A stretch of 64,000 nucleotides of DNA from Nitrospirillum viridazoti CBAmc (GTDB lineage: Bacteria > Pseudomonadota > Alphaproteobacteria > Azospirillales > Azospirillaceae), in contig NZ_CP022112.1 of assembly GCF_000730165.1 (NCBI RefSeq), positions 62,001 to 126,000 on the forward strand, written 5' to 3'. The notes below the pieces were generated by a model, which saw only the letters and a list, made by a program, of their open reading frames with translations, made no database searches and was not told where the DNA came from. Numbering within the stretch: position 1 is the stretch's first letter; every line of letters starts with the position of its first letter. Of the stretch, positions 44,272-54,671 are shown piece after piece. Both the position numbers and the translations under genes were made by a program.

Positions 44272-45839
44272 GCACCCGCATCTTCATTCCCCGCGACGTG
44301 GCCGCCCTGGCGGTGGGCGCCGACGAGGTCGCGCGCGCCGTGGCGGCGCAGGCCGCCGCCCTGGGCACCGCCGTCACCATCGTGCGCACCGGCTCGCGCG
44401 GTCTGTTCTGGCTGGAACCGATGGTGGAGGTGGAAACCCCCTTGGGCCGCATCGCCTACGGCCCGGTGCAGGCCGGCGACGTGGCCGCCCTGTTCACCGC
44501 CGGCTGGCTGACGGGCGCCACGCACCCCCTGCGCGTCGGCCGGCCGGAGGACCATCCCTTCCTGGCCCGCCAGACGCGGCTGACCTTCGCCCGCTGCGGC
44601 ATCGTCGATCCCCTGTCGGTGGAGGATTACAAGGCGGCCGGCGGCTATCGTGGCCTGGCCAAGGCCATCGAAGTGGGCGGGGCCGCCACGGTGGAGGCGG
44701 TGACCAAGTCCGGCCTGCGCGGTCGCGGCGGCGCCGGCTTCCCCACCGGCATCAAGTGGAAGACGGTGCGCGATGCCATCTCTGACCAGAAGTACGTCGT
44801 CTGCAACGCGGATGAGGGCGACAGCGGCACCTTCGCCGACCGCATGATCCTGGAGGGCGACCCCTTCTGCCTGATCGAGGGCATGACCATCGCCGGCCTG
44901 GCGGTGGGCGCCACGCGGGGCTACATCTACTCCCGTTCCGAATACCCACACGCCAACGCCACCATGCGGGCGGCGCTGGACATCGCCCGCGCCGCCGGCC
45001 TGCTGGGCCGTGACATCCTGGGCTCCGGCCTGGAGTTCCACCTGGAACTGCGCGTGGGGGCCGGCGCCTATGTCTGTGGCGAGGAAACGGCGCTGCTGGA
45101 AAGCCTGGAGGGCAAGCGCGGCGTGGTGCGGGCCAAGCCGCCGCTGCCGGCGCTGAAGGGCCTGTTCGGCCGGCCCACCGTGGTCAACAACCTGCTGTCC
45201 CTGGCCACCATCCCCGTCATCATGGATCTGGGCGCGCAATACTACGCCGACTTCGGCATGGGCCGGTCGCGCGGCACCATGCCCATCCAGCTGGCCGGCA
45301 ATGTCCTGCATGGCGGCCTGTTCGAGACGGCCTTCGGCCTGACCCTGGGCGAGATCGTGATGGAGGTGGGCGGTGGCACCAATAGCCGCCGGCCGGTCCG
45401 CGCGGTGCAGGCGGGTGGTCCCCTGGGCGCTTACCTGCCGCCCAGCCAGTTCGACACCCCTTATGATTACGAGGCCTTCGCCGCGCGTGACGCCCTGATC
45501 GGCCACGGCGGTCTGGTGGTGTTCGACGACACGGTGGACATGGCCCACATGGCGCGCTTCGCCATGGAGTTCTGCGCGGAGGAATCCTGCGGCAAGTGCA
45601 CGCCCTGCCGCATCGGTTCCACCCGGGGGGCGGAGGTGGTGGACCGCATCCTGGCGGGCCGCGACGTGGCGGCCAACATCGCGCTGCTGGAAGACCTGTG
45701 CAACACCATGAAGTTCGGATCGCTGTGCGCGCTGGGGGGCTTCACGCCCTATCCGGTGTTGAGCGCCGTCCGTCATTTCCCCGAAGACTTTCATACGCGC
45801 AATTCCCCGGGCCGGCCTCTGCCGGCCGCGGCAGAGTGA
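44268..45839 (+). CDS. fdsB: NAD-dependent formate dehydrogenase beta subunit
   Basis: The 523-residue diaphorase subunit is NuoF-like, with an N-terminal thioredoxin-like extension (residues 1-130). FMN/NADH sites follow: SGLRGRGGAGFPTGIKW and NADEGDSGTFADRM, then GAYVCGEETALLESLEGKRG. The [4Fe-4S] cluster is bound by ESCGKCTPCRIGS and LCNTMKFGSLC. It transfers electrons from formate oxidation to NAD+. Length matches fused FdsB proteins. Confidence 0.97.
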   Translation: MSTRIFIPRDVAALAVGADEVARAVAAQAAALGTAVTIVRTGSRGLFWLEPMVEVETPLGRIAYGPVQAGDVAALFTAGWLTGATHPLRVGRPEDHPFLARQTRLTFARCGIVDPLSVEDYKAAGGYRGLAKAIEVGGAATVEAVTKSGLRGRGGAGFPTGIKWKTVRDAISDQKYVVCNADEGDSGTFADRMILEGDPFCLIEGMTIAGLAVGATRGYIYSRSEYPHANATMRAALDIARAAGLLGRDILGSGLEFHLELRVGAGAYVCGEETALLESLEGKRGVVRAKPPLPALKGLFGRPTVVNNLLSLATIPVIMDLGAQYYADFGMGRSRGTMPIQLAGNVLHGGLFETAFGLTLGEIVMEVGGGTNSRRPVRAVQAGGPLGAYLPPSQFDTPYDYEAFAARDALIGHGGLVVFDDTVDMAHMARFAMEFCAEESCGKCTPCRIGSTRGAEVVDRILAGRDVAANIALLEDLCNTMKFGSLCALGGFTPYPVLSAVRHFPEDFHTRNSPGRPLPAAAE

Positions 45840-45853
45840 AGGAGGGTCCGGCC

Positions 45854-48715
45854 ATGGGCTTGGTTCCTGAGATCGACTACGGCACCCCGCATCCCCGCGG
45901 CCTGAAGGGCGACACCGACGCCAAGATGGTCACCCTGACCATCGACGGCGAGACGGTGACGGTGGCGGAGGGCACCTCCATCATGCGCGCCGCCATGGAC
46001 AGCGGCGTCACCATTCCCAAGCTGTGCGCCACCGACACGCTGGACGCCTTCGGCTCCTGCCGGCTGTGCCTGGTGGAAATCCAGGGTCGGGCGGGCACGC
46101 CCGCCTCCTGCACCACGCCGGTGGCCCCGGGCATGGTGGTATCCACGCAGACGGAACGGCTGAAGCGCCTGCGCAAGGGGGTGATGGAGCTGTACATCTC
46201 CGACCACCCGCTGGATTGCCTGACCTGTGCCGCCAATGGCGACTGCGAGCTGCAGGACATGGCCGGCGCCGTGGGTCTGCGCGAGGTGCGTTATGGCATG
46301 GAGGGGGCTAACCACCTGGGCCAAGCCAAGGACACCTCCAACCCCTATTTCACCTTCGACCCGTCGAAGTGCATCGTCTGCTCCCGCTGCGTGCGGGCCT
46401 GCCAGGAGGTACAGGGCACCTTCGCACTGACCATCCAGGACCGGGGCTTCGCCAGCAAGGTCTCGGCCGGCATGGACGAGGATTTCATGGACAGCGAGTG
46501 CGTCAGCTGCGGCGCCTGCGTCCAGGCCTGTCCCACGGCCACCCTGATGGAAAAGTCGGTCATCGAGATCGGCCAGCCGGAGCATTCCGTCGTCACCACC
46601 TGCGCCTATTGCGGCGTGGGCTGCAGCTTCAAGGCGGAGATGCGCGGGACTGAGCTGGTGCGCATGGTCCCCTACAAGGACGGCGCCGCCAACCGCGGCC
46701 ATTCCTGCGTGAAGGGCCGCTTCGCGTGGGGTTACGCCACCCACCGCGAGCGCATCCTGAAGCCCATGATCCGGTCCAAGATCACCGACCCGTGGCGCGA
46801 GGTGTCGTGGGAAGAGGCCATCAACTACACCGCGTCGGAATTCAAGCGCATCCAGGATAAATACGGCCGCGCCTCGGTCGGCGGCATCACCTCCTCCCGC
46901 TGCACCAATGAGGAGACGTATCTGGTGCAGAAGCTGGTGCGCGCCGGCTTCGGCAACAACAACGTCGACACCTGCGCCCGCGTCTGCCACTCCCCCACCG
47001 GCTACGGCCTGGGCACGGCCTACGGCACCTCCGCCGGCACCCAGGACTTCGACAGTGTCGAGGATACCGACGTCGTCATGGTCATCGGGGCCAACCCCAC
47101 CGATGGCCACCCGGTGTTCGGTTCCCGCCTGAAGAAGCGGCTGCGCCAAGGCGCCAAGCTGATCGTTGTCGATCCGCGCCGCATCGACCTGGTGAAGACC
47201 CCACACGTGGAGGCGGCCCACCATCTGCCGCTGCGTCCCGGCACCAACGTCGCCGTGGTCACTGCCATCGCCCATGTCATCGTCACCGAGGGCCTGGTGA
47301 ATGAGGCCTTCGTGCGCGAGCGCTGCGACTGGGACGAGTTCCAGGACTGGGCGGCCTTCGTCGCCGAGGAGCGGCACAGCCCCGAGGCCATCGCCGAGTA
47401 TACCGGCGTGCCGGCGGCCGAGCTGCGCGCCGCCGCCCGCCTCTACGCCACCGGCGGCAACGCCGCCATCTACTATGGTCTGGGGGTGACGGAGCACAGC
47501 CAGGGCTCCACCACCGTCATGGCCATCGCCAACCTGGCCATGGCCACGGGCAATCTGGGCCGGCGCGGCGTGGGCGTGAACCCGCTGCGCGGCCAGAACA
47601 ACGTCCAGGGCAGCTGCGACATGGGCTCCTTCCCCCATGAGCTGCCGGGCTACCGCCATGTCCACGACGACGCCACCCGCGCCATTTTCGAGGACATGTG
47701 GGGCGTGACCCTGGAAAGGGAGCCGGGCCTGCGCATTCCCAACATGCTGGACGCGGCCGTCGACGGCACCTTCAAGGGCCTGTACGTCCAGGGTGAGGAC
47801 ATCGTGCAGTCCGATCCCGACACCCATCACGTCACCGCTGGCCTGGAGGCCATGGAGTGCGTGGTGGTGCAGGACCTGTTCCTGAATGAGACGGCGAACT
47901 ACGCCCATGTCTTCCTGCCCGGCTCCACCTTCCTGGAGAAGGATGGCACCTTCACCAACGCGGAACGGCGCATCAACCGCGTGCGCCGGGTCATGCCGCC
48001 GCGCAACGGCTACGCCGACTGGGAAATCACCCAGATCCTGTCCAACGCCCTGGGCTATCCCATGACTTACAGCCACCCGGCGGAGATCATGGCGGAGATC
48101 GCGGCCACCACCCCGGGCTTCCGCAACGTGACCTACGAGATGCTGGACGAACGCGGCTCCGTCCAGTGGCCGTGCAACGACGACGCGCCCGAAGGCACGC
48201 CCATCATGCACATCAACGGCTTCGCCCGCGGCAAGGGCAAGTTCGTGCTGACGGAATACATTCCCACGGATGAACGCACGGGCGCCCGCTTCCCCCTGCT
48301 GCTGACCACCGGCCGTATCCTCAGCCAGTACAATGTCGGCGCGCAGACCCGGCGTACGGCCAACAGCGAATGGCATAAGGAGGACAGGCTGGAGATCCAC
48401 CCGCACGACGCGGAGAACCGTGGCGTGCGCGACGGCGACTGGGTAAAGCTGCAAAGCCGCGCGGGTGAAACCACGCTGCGCGCCCTGATCACCGACCGGG
48501 TGTCGCCCGGCGTGGTCTACACCACCTTCCACCACCCCATGACCCAGGCCAACGTGATCACCACCGACTATTCCGACTGGGCCACCAACTGCCCCGAATA
48601 CAAGGTGACGGCGGTGCAGGTCAGCCCCAGCAACGGCCCGTCCGACTGGCAGGAGAAGTACAAGACCCACAGCGACCTCAGCCGCCGCATCGTTGGCACG
48701 GATGCCGCTGAATGA
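45854..48715 (+). CDS. fdsA: NAD-dependent formate dehydrogenase alpha subunit (Mo/W)
   Basis: The 953-residue catalytic subunit has an N-terminal NuoG-like part with [2Fe-2S] (GSCRLCLVEIQG) and a His-ligated [4Fe-4S] cluster. Two ferredoxin-type clusters follow (CIVCSRCVRAC; CVSCGACVQACP), then the bis-MGD domain starting TCAYCGVGCSF. The metal-ligand cysteine is in DTCARVCHSPTG. It oxidises formate to CO2 in the cytoplasm. It starts 14 nt after fdsB behind a strong GGAGGG ribosome binding site and overlaps fdhD by 4 nt. Confidence 0.97.
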   Translation: MGLVPEIDYGTPHPRGLKGDTDAKMVTLTIDGETVTVAEGTSIMRAAMDSGVTIPKLCATDTLDAFGSCRLCLVEIQGRAGTPASCTTPVAPGMVVSTQTERLKRLRKGVMELYISDHPLDCLTCAANGDCELQDMAGAVGLREVRYGMEGANHLGQAKDTSNPYFTFDPSKCIVCSRCVRACQEVQGTFALTIQDRGFASKVSAGMDEDFMDSECVSCGACVQACPTATLMEKSVIEIGQPEHSVVTTCAYCGVGCSFKAEMRGTELVRMVPYKDGAANRGHSCVKGRFAWGYATHRERILKPMIRSKITDPWREVSWEEAINYTASEFKRIQDKYGRASVGGITSSRCTNEETYLVQKLVRAGFGNNNVDTCARVCHSPTGYGLGTAYGTSAGTQDFDSVEDTDVVMVIGANPTDGHPVFGSRLKKRLRQGAKLIVVDPRRIDLVKTPHVEAAHHLPLRPGTNVAVVTAIAHVIVTEGLVNEAFVRERCDWDEFQDWAAFVAEERHSPEAIAEYTGVPAAELRAAARLYATGGNAAIYYGLGVTEHSQGSTTVMAIANLAMATGNLGRRGVGVNPLRGQNNVQGSCDMGSFPHELPGYRHVHDDATRAIFEDMWGVTLEREPGLRIPNMLDAAVDGTFKGLYVQGEDIVQSDPDTHHVTAGLEAMECVVVQDLFLNETANYAHVFLPGSTFLEKDGTFTNAERRINRVRRVMPPRNGYADWEITQILSNALGYPMTYSHPAEIMAEIAATTPGFRNVTYEMLDERGSVQWPCNDDAPEGTPIMHINGFARGKGKFVLTEYIPTDERTGARFPLLLTTGRILSQYNVGAQTRRTANSEWHKEDRLEIHPHDAENRGVRDGDWVKLQSRAGETTLRALITDRVSPGVVYTTFHHPMTQANVITTDYSDWATNCPEYKVTAVQVSPSNGPSDWQEKYKTHSDLSRRIVGTDAAE

Positions 48716-49602
48716 CGGACCGCGTGACGCCGGTGCCGCAAGCCCTGCCGGATGCCAGCCGCCCGGTCACCCGGGTGGCCTGGCGCGATGGCGTTCCCCT
48801 GGACGGGGACCGCGTGGTGGCGGAGGAGACGGCGGTGGCCATCAGCTACGACAGTGCGGCCTACGCCGTGCTGATGGCGACCCCGCGCGACCTGGAAGAC
48901 TTCGCCCTGGGCTTCAGCGTGACCGAGGGCATCATCACCGGCCGTGCGGACATCGCCGACCTGGACCTGGTGGTGGTGCCGGAAGGGGTGAACGTCCGCC
49001 TGTGGCTGGCCAAAACCCCGGGGGAGGCGCTGGAACGCCGTCGCCGTCGCCTGGCCGGGCCCATGGGCTGCGGCCTCTGTGGCCTGGAAAGCCTGGCGGA
49101 GGCGACACGGGCCCTGCCGGTGGTGCCGCAGGGCTTCACCATCGATGCGACCCAGGTGGCCGCCGCGCGCGACGACCTGGCCAACCATCAGCCGCTGTTC
49201 GAGGAGACGCGGGCCGTCCACGCCGCCGGCTTCTGGCTCGCCGGTTCAGAAGGCCAGCCCGGCCGCATGGTGGCGGTGCGCGAGGACGTGGGCCGCCACA
49301 ACGCGCTGGACAAGCTGGCGGGCGCCTTGATCCGGGGCGGTGTCGACGCCGCGTCCGGCCTGGTGGTGATGAGCAGCCGGGTGTCGGTGGAACTGGTGCA
49401 GAAGGCGGCCGCCATGGGCGTGCCGGTGCTGGTGGCGGTCTCCGCCCCCTCCGCCCTGGCCATCCGCACGGCCGAGGCCGCCGGCATCACGCTGGTGGCG
49501 GTGGCCCGCCGAGACGGGTTCGAGGTTTTCACCCATGCCGGCCGGATCGTGCCGGGCGATGGGGCGGAAGCGAAGCAAGGGAATACACGGCATGTCGCCT
49601 GA
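48712..49602 (+). CDS. fdhD: FdhD/FdsC sulfurtransferase for formate dehydrogenase
   Basis: The 296-residue protein has the FdhD signature: EETAVAISYDSAAYAVLMATPRDLEDFALGF, the redox cysteine motif MGCGLCG, REDVGRHNALDKLAGAL and SRVSVELVQKAA. It passes sulfur from a cysteine desulfurase to the bis-MGD cofactor of FdsA. It is coupled to fdsA (ATGA) and overlaps fdsD by 11 nt. Confidence 0.96.
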   Translation: MTDRVTPVPQALPDASRPVTRVAWRDGVPLDGDRVVAEETAVAISYDSAAYAVLMATPRDLEDFALGFSVTEGIITGRADIADLDLVVVPEGVNVRLWLAKTPGEALERRRRRLAGPMGCGLCGLESLAEATRALPVVPQGFTIDATQVAAARDDLANHQPLFEETRAVHAAGFWLAGSEGQPGRMVAVREDVGRHNALDKLAGALIRGGVDAASGLVVMSSRVSVELVQKAAAMGVPVLVAVSAPSALAIRTAEAAGITLVAVARRDGFEVFTHAGRIVPGDGAEAKQGNTRHVA

Positions 49603-49807
49603 CAAGCTGGTCTATATGGCCAATCAAATCGGCAAGTTCTTCACCTCCCAGCCGGGCGACAAGGCGGCGGCCGGCATCGCCAACCACATCGCCAAGTTCT
49701 GGGAACCCCGGATGCGCCAGGCGATCCAGGCGCATGTGGCCCAGGGCGGTGGCGGATTGGACCCAGAGGTGCTGAAGGCGGTGGAAAGTCTGCCCAAAGT
49801 AAATTAG
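49592..49807 (+). CDS. fdsD: Formate dehydrogenase delta subunit
   Basis: The 71-residue protein matches FdsD: KLVYMANQIGKFFTSQPGDKA and AGIANHIAKFWEPRMRQ are typical. It is required for a stable, active Fds complex in other bacteria. The ATG at 49592 lies inside the end of fdhD, an 11-nt overlap. It closes the fdsGBA-fdhD-fdsD operon. Confidence 0.93.
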   Translation: MSPDKLVYMANQIGKFFTSQPGDKAAAGIANHIAKFWEPRMRQAIQAHVAQGGGGLDPEVLKAVESLPKVN

Positions 49808-49911
49808 ACTATCTGTGTAGAATAAAAACAGTAGGCCGGGGGAATTGGTGGCGTTCCTGAAAGGAGCGGCTATCTGCTTTTTGCTGTCTTAAAATAAAGC
49901 GGGAGACGTCA

Positions 49912-51564
49912 ATGAGTGTGGCAACTTCGGGCCCCACGGGAGGAAGCTCGTCCGGCTCGATCCTGGATCGCGAAAGGATAGTCGCAAAGGCGGGTTTTAA
50001 CCGGTGGCTGGTACCGCCGGCGGCGCTGGCCGTCCACCTTTGCATTGGCATGGCCTATGGCTTCAGCGTCTTCTGGCTGCCGCTATCCAAGGCCCTGACC
50101 GGCACGGATGAGGCGGCGTGCAAGGATATTTCCCTGCTGGCGGCCCTTACCACCACCACCTGCAACTGGCGGGTGGCCGACATCCAGATCATGTACACCC
50201 TGTTCTTCGTCGTCTTGGGCTCGGCGGCGGCCCTGTGGGGCGGCTGGCTGGAACGGGTCGGTCCCAGACGCGCCGGTGTCGTCGCCACCTTCTGCTGGTG
50301 CGGCGGCATGGTGGTTTCGGCCATCGGCATCATGGTGCATCAGCTGTGGCTGGTCTGGCTGGGCGGCATCATCGGCGGCGTGGGCCTGGGGCTGGGATAC
50401 ATCTCGCCCGTCTCCACCCTCATCAAATGGTTCCCCGACCGGCGCGGCATGGCGACGGGCATGGCCATCATGGGCTTCGGCGGCGGTGCCATGATCGGCT
50501 CCCCCCTGGCCAACATCCTGATCAATCAGTTCAAGGGCCCGGATGGCCCGGGCGTGTGGCAGACCTTCCTGGTCATGGCCGCGCTCTACTTCGTGTTCAT
50601 GCTGGCGGGTTCCTTCGGCTATCGCATCCCGCCCGCCGGCTGGCGGCCGGACGGCTGGACGCCCCCTGCGGCGGCGCAGCGGGCCATGATCACCCATGGA
50701 CACGTACACCTGGACAACGCGCACAAGACGCCGCAGTTCTGGCTGATCTGGGCGGTGCTGTGCCTGAACGTCAGCGCCGGCATCGGCGTCATCGGCATGG
50801 CCTCCCCCATGTTGCAGGAAATCTTCGCCGGCAAGCTGATCGGCCACCCCGAACTGGGCTTCGACCAGCTGGACCCGGGGCAGAAGGTGGCCATCGCCAC
50901 CATCGGCGCAGCCTTCGCTGGCTTGATCTCGCTGTTCAACATCGGTGGCCGCTTCTTCTGGGCCTCCATGTCGGACAAGCTGGGCCGCAAGATGACCTAT
51001 TGCGTCTTCTTCGTCCTCGGCCTGGTGCTGTACGCGGCGGCGCCCAGCCTGGCCCGCGCCGGCAGCGTGGCGCTGTTCGTGCTGGCCGTCGGCGTCATCC
51101 TATCCATGTACGGCGGTGGTTTCGCCACCGTGCCGGCCTATCTCGCCGACATCTTCGGAACCCAGTTCGTGGGCGCCATCCACGGACGGCTGCTGACCGC
51201 CTGGTCGGTGGCGGGCATCGTCGGCCCCATCCTGGTCGGCTACATCCGCGAGGCAGAGCTGGCGCTGAAGGTGCCGAAGGATCACGTCTACGACGTCACC
51301 TTCTACGTCCTGGCCGTGTTCCTGATCATCGGCCTGTTGTGCAACCTGGCCATCAAGCAACTGGCGTCCCGGTGGTTCATGAGCGACGCCCAGGTCGCGG
51401 CCCTGCAGGCCAAGACGGCGACCGCCAACGCCGCCGGTGGTTCGTTCGGCATCGGCCGGGGCGGCCTGAACGGCCCGGCCATGCTGGCTTGGCTGGCGGT
51501 GGGCCTGCCCATCCTGTGGGGCGTGTGGACCACCCTGCAGAAGGCGGCGCCGCTGTTCAACTGA
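49912..51564 (+). CDS. OFA-family MFS transporter (formate/oxalate type)
   Basis: The 550-residue protein has about 12 membrane helices in MFS arrangement. Family segments include GMAYGFSVFWLPLSKAL, GGWLERVGPRRAG, PDRRGMATGMAIMGFGGGAMI and YGGGFATVPAYLADIFG. OFA transporters move oxalate, formate or related monocarboxylates. It lies 104 nt after fdsD in the same direction, so it probably imports formate or exchanges it for oxalate. The ATG at 49912 has GGGAGA upstream. It is followed by a strong terminator. Confidence 0.88.
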   Translation: MSVATSGPTGGSSSGSILDRERIVAKAGFNRWLVPPAALAVHLCIGMAYGFSVFWLPLSKALTGTDEAACKDISLLAALTTTTCNWRVADIQIMYTLFFVVLGSAAALWGGWLERVGPRRAGVVATFCWCGGMVVSAIGIMVHQLWLVWLGGIIGGVGLGLGYISPVSTLIKWFPDRRGMATGMAIMGFGGGAMIGSPLANILINQFKGPDGPGVWQTFLVMAALYFVFMLAGSFGYRIPPAGWRPDGWTPPAAAQRAMITHGHVHLDNAHKTPQFWLIWAVLCLNVSAGIGVIGMASPMLQEIFAGKLIGHPELGFDQLDPGQKVAIATIGAAFAGLISLFNIGGRFFWASMSDKLGRKMTYCVFFVLGLVLYAAAPSLARAGSVALFVLAVGVILSMYGGGFATVPAYLADIFGTQFVGAIHGRLLTAWSVAGIVGPILVGYIREAELALKVPKDHVYDVTFYVLAVFLIIGLLCNLAIKQLASRWFMSDAQVAALQAKTATANAAGGSFGIGRGGLNGPAMLAWLAVGLPILWGVWTTLQKAAPLFN

Positions 51565-51578
51565 TGCGCTGAAAAGTG

Positions 51579-51611
51579 AAGGGGCGGCACCGTTAGGCAC
51601 CGCCCCTTTTC
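51579..51611 (+). terminator. Intrinsic terminator after OFA transporter
   Basis: AAGGGGCGG at 51579-51587 pairs with CCGCCCCTT at 51600-51608, with an inner CC/GG pair around GTTA. TTTTCTTT follows. It lies 15 nt after the transporter stop. Confidence 0.8.
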
Positions 51612-51735
51612 TTTACCCGCCCTTTTTGTCCCTAGCCCGCGACTGCGGGCGCCGGAGCTTTCCGGGGAGCGGAGCGGACTGGAAAGCGAGGATGGCAAGG
51701 GCCCGGATGGGCCCGCCCGCAGGGCATCCCAAAAA

Positions 51736-52518
51736 TTACTGCGCCGTCCAGCCGCCATCCATGGGCAGGGGCACGCCGGTCATCTGGGCGGCGGCGTCGG
51801 TGCAGAGGAAGGCGGCCAGCTCGCCCAGCTCTTCCGGCGTGGTGAACTTCTTGGACGGCTGCTTTTCCGACAGCAGCTTCAGCTCGGCATCCTTCTCGCT
51901 GATGCCGTCCTTGGCCGCCATGTCCTTGATCTGCTTTTCCACCAGCGGCGTCAGCACCCAGCCGGGGCAGATGGCGTTGGCGGTGATGTCGATCTCGGCC
52001 GTTTCCAGGGCCGCCACTTTGGTCAGGCCGACGACGCCGTGCTTGGCCGCGACATAGGCCGCCTTGTGCGGGCTGGCCACCAGGCCGTGGGCGGAGGCGA
52101 TGTTGATCAGCCGGCCCCAGCCCTGCTTCTTCATGTAGGGCAGGGCGTAGTGCATGCCCCAGAACACGCCGGACAGGTTGATGGCGATGATGGCGTTCCA
52201 CTTGTCCTCGGGGAAATCCTCGATGGCCGCCGTGTACTGGATGCCGGCGTTGCTGACCAGCACGTCGATGGACCCGAAGGTTTCCACCGTGGTGTCGATC
52301 ATCTCCTTGATGGAGGACGGCTTGGAGATGTCGGCGGCGTTGTAGGCGGCGCGCACGCCGAACTCGCTTTCCAGGCCGCTGCGGATCTTCTCGATCTCCG
52401 CCGCGTCGCCGAAGCCGTTCAGCATGATGTTGGCGCCCTTGGAGGCCAGGACGCGGGCGATGCCCAGGCCGATCCCGCTGGTGGAACCGGTGACGACGGC
52501 GGATTTACCCTTCAGCAT
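51736..52518 (-). CDS. bdhA: D-3-hydroxybutyrate dehydrogenase
   Basis: The 260-residue short-chain dehydrogenase has VVTGSTSGIGLGIA (NAD site), catalytic Ser in NIASAHGLVASP and Tyr/Lys in AAYVAAKHGVVGL, and the BdhA-specific stretch NAICPGWVLTPLVEKQI. The C-terminus GVPLPMDGGWTAQ is typical. It oxidises 3-hydroxybutyrate to acetoacetate, linking polyhydroxybutyrate breakdown to central metabolism. The ATG at 52518 has AGGGG upstream. It is monocistronic. Confidence 0.94.
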   Translation of the reverse strand: MLKGKSAVVTGSTSGIGLGIARVLASKGANIMLNGFGDAAEIEKIRSGLESEFGVRAAYNAADISKPSSIKEMIDTTVETFGSIDVLVSNAGIQYTAAIEDFPEDKWNAIIAINLSGVFWGMHYALPYMKKQGWGRLINIASAHGLVASPHKAAYVAAKHGVVGLTKVAALETAEIDITANAICPGWVLTPLVEKQIKDMAAKDGISEKDAELKLLSEKQPSKKFTTPEELGELAAFLCTDAAAQMTGVPLPMDGGWTAQ

Positions 52519-52856
52519 GACTACCCCTATAAGTTGAGGATGTTCGGTGAATCTCGATTCCGTTGGCATCGCGCGGCCGACCATGGCGGCCGCACCATGT
52601 GCCTGGTATGCCGCCTTGATATAAGGCCATGTGTGCGCCGCCGAAAGCCCCGCCCACGGCCTAAGCCGTTGTCATAGGCCGATTGCCGCCGGAATCTACA
52701 AATCAGGGCATCCGGTTCTGGTGCACCGGCGTCCTGGCATGCGGCGCCCGCGCATCACCGGTTGCCGGGTCATCACATAACTGTCACCGTCTAGGGATAT
52801 TACTGAAGAACACACTCTTTATTGCGGCCTGAAGGTCCGATCCCTCCTTGATCTTG
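52519..52856. other. Intergenic region between bdhA and c-di-GMP genes
   Basis: This 338-nt stretch separates two divergent genes and should hold both promoters. It includes a ribosome binding site for bdhA and several short GC-rich inverted repeats, but no clear promoter consensus and no convincing gene. Confidence 0.5.
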
Positions 52857-54671
52857 ATGCCTGAAGAGCGAGAGACCGGCATCCCCCGGCAGGGAACCCA
52901 GGGGCGCCCGACCGCCGGATCCTCAGCGCCGCCCCCTGCCGCCCTGCCGGCGGAGGGGGGCGCCATCGCCTTGCCGGCCCGCTGGCGCGACGTTGTGGCG
53001 CACCTGCATCCTGTCTTCCAACCCATCGTGCAGATGCGCACGGCCCGCGTGCATGGGCATGAGGCCCTGCTGCGCGGGTGGGAGGCCGCCGGCTTCGCCA
53101 GTCTGGCGGCCCTGTTCCAGGCGGCCGTTGACGAGGGCGCGCTGCCGGCCTTGGAAGCCTACATCCAGGCTGCCGCCGTGGCCGCCTTCCTGGCGGCGGG
53201 CGGCACGGCCGAGGTGCGCCTGTTCCTGAACATCCATCCCCTGGCCCAGGGTCAGGTGCCGCCCCCGCCGCAGGGCGAGCAGGTGCACCTGGTCTATGAG
53301 ACCACGGGCACGGGGCCCATTCCCACCCGTGCCGGCCGTGACGGTGGCGACCGGCGGGGCCGTGTCGACATCGCCTTCGATCGCTTCGGCGTGGGCGTGG
53401 CGGATTTCCAGCGCCTGCTGGCCAGCCCGCCCAGCTATGTGAAGATCGACCGCGCCTTCATCAGCGGCGTGGACGGCGACCAGGCCAAGCGCGCCCTGCT
53501 GGGCCAGCTGATCGGCAGCGCACACGCCCTGGGCCTGGCCACCATCGCCGTGGGCGTGGAGACCTCGCGCGAATTCTATGTCTGCCGGGATCTGGGCTGC
53601 GATCATGCCCAGGGCTTCCTGTTGGGCCGCCCCGGCGGCGGCCTGCTGGCCGAGGCCAGCGAGATCGCCGAGTCCCTGACCCGCAGCGACCGCCGCCGCC
53701 CGTCCGACGCCCGCCAGCGCCTGTTCGAGCTGATCGAACGCATCGCGCCCCTGCCGCTGGAGGCGCCCAAGGCCAAGCTGCTGGAGTATTTCGGCAACCT
53801 TGCCGCCCCGCCGGTGGTGCCGGTGGTGGATCGGGCGGGGGTGCCGCGCGGCCTGATTCGCGAACGCCACCTGAAGCCTTTCGTCTATTCGCGGTACGGC
53901 ACGGAAATCCTGCGCAACCGCGCCTTCGGCAACACGCTGAAGGATTTCGTCATCCCCTGCCCGGTCTGCGACATCGGGACGCCCCTGGAACGCGTGATCG
54001 AGCTGTTCGCCGAGGCGGCGGACAGCGACGGCGTCATCATCGTCGAGGGCGGCGAGTATGTCGGCTTCCTCAGCAGCCAGTCGCTGGTGCGCCTGCTGCA
54101 CGAACACCGCCTGGCCACGGCGGTGGACCAGAACCCACTGACCCGCCTGCCCGGCAACAACGCCATCACCGCCCAGGTGGAGGCGCTGGTGACGGATGGC
54201 GAGCGGGACCATGTGCTGGTCTACCTGGACTTTGACAACTTCAAGCCGTTCAACGACTATTTCGGCTTCCGCCAGGGCGATCGCGCCATCCTGATGTTCA
54301 GTGAGCAGTTGAAGGTCCAGGCCTCCGCCCTCGGCGGGTTCGCCGGCCACATCGGCGGTGATGACTTCTTCCTCTCGTGCAGCGGCCTGACCGCCGACCG
54401 GATGCGCGAACGGCTGGTGGCCTTCCTGGGCCGCTTCCGCTCCGACGCCGAAAGCCTTTACGACGTGGAAACACGCGAACGCGGGTGGTTCGAGGCCAAG
54501 GACCGCGAGGGGCGCGTGCGGCGCTATCCCTTGCTGCGGGTTAGCGCCGTCATGGTGCAGCTTGTGGCCGGCGCACCCCGTCCGGGGCTGGAAACACTTG
54601 TGGAACTGATCGCCGTCCATAAAACTGCGGCGAAGGCGGCGCCCGACAACCTGTTCCTGGTGGCAGGATGA
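52857..54671 (+). CDS. EAL-CBS-GGDEF protein with degenerate EAL domain
   Basis: The 604-residue soluble protein has an N-terminal EAL domain (about residues 40-275), a CBS-pair region (about 315-425) and a C-terminal GGDEF domain with [11 protein letters not shown]. The EAL domain keeps [20 protein letters not shown] and QGFLLGRP. The DDFGTG metal motif reads DRFGVG and the EGVET motif reads VGVET, so phosphodiesterase activity is probably lost and the domain may bind c-di-GMP instead. ATG 52857 is preferred over TTG 52848. The stop overlaps the next gene (ATGA). Confidence 0.88.
   Translation: MPEERETGIPRQGTQGRPTAGSSAPPPAALPAEGGAIALPARWRDVVAHLHPVFQPIVQMRTARVHGHEALLRGWEAAGFASLAALFQAAVDEGALPALEAYIQAAAVAAFLAAGGTAEVRLFLNIHPLAQGQVPPPPQGEQVHLVYETTGTGPIPTRAGRDGGDRRGRVDIAFDRFGVGVADFQRLLASPPSYVKIDRAFISGVDGDQAKRALLGQLIGSAHALGLATIAVGVETSREFYVCRDLGCDHAQGFLLGRPGGGLLAEASEIAESLTRSDRRRPSDARQRLFELIERIAPLPLEAPKAKLLEYFGNLAAPPVVPVVDRAGVPRGLIRERHLKPFVYSRYGTEILRNRAFGNTLKDFVIPCPVCDIGTPLERVIELFAEAADSDGVIIVEGGEYVGFLSSQSLVRLLHEHRLATAVDQNPLTRLPGNNAITAQVEALVTDGERDHVLVYLDFDNFKPFNDYFGFRQGDRAILMFSEQLKVQASALGGFAGHIGGDDFFLSCSGLTADRMRERLVAFLGRFRSDAESLYDVETRERGWFEAKDREGRVRRYPLLRVSAVMVQLVAGAPRPGLETLVELIAVHKTAAKAAPDNLFLVAG

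Noticed and set aside
45791-48670. Very long open frame on the strand opposite fdsA (and similar ones opposite xdhB, ureC and the adenosine deaminase gene)
   Set aside because: High-GC coding DNA leaves long stop-free frames on other strands. These have Gly/Ala/Arg/His-rich, low-complexity translations with no domains, while the opposite strand carries well-defined enzymes.
51635-51650. GCCCGC-GACT-GCGGGC hairpin after bdhA as a terminator
   Set aside because: No T-run follows on either strand; it may be structural only.
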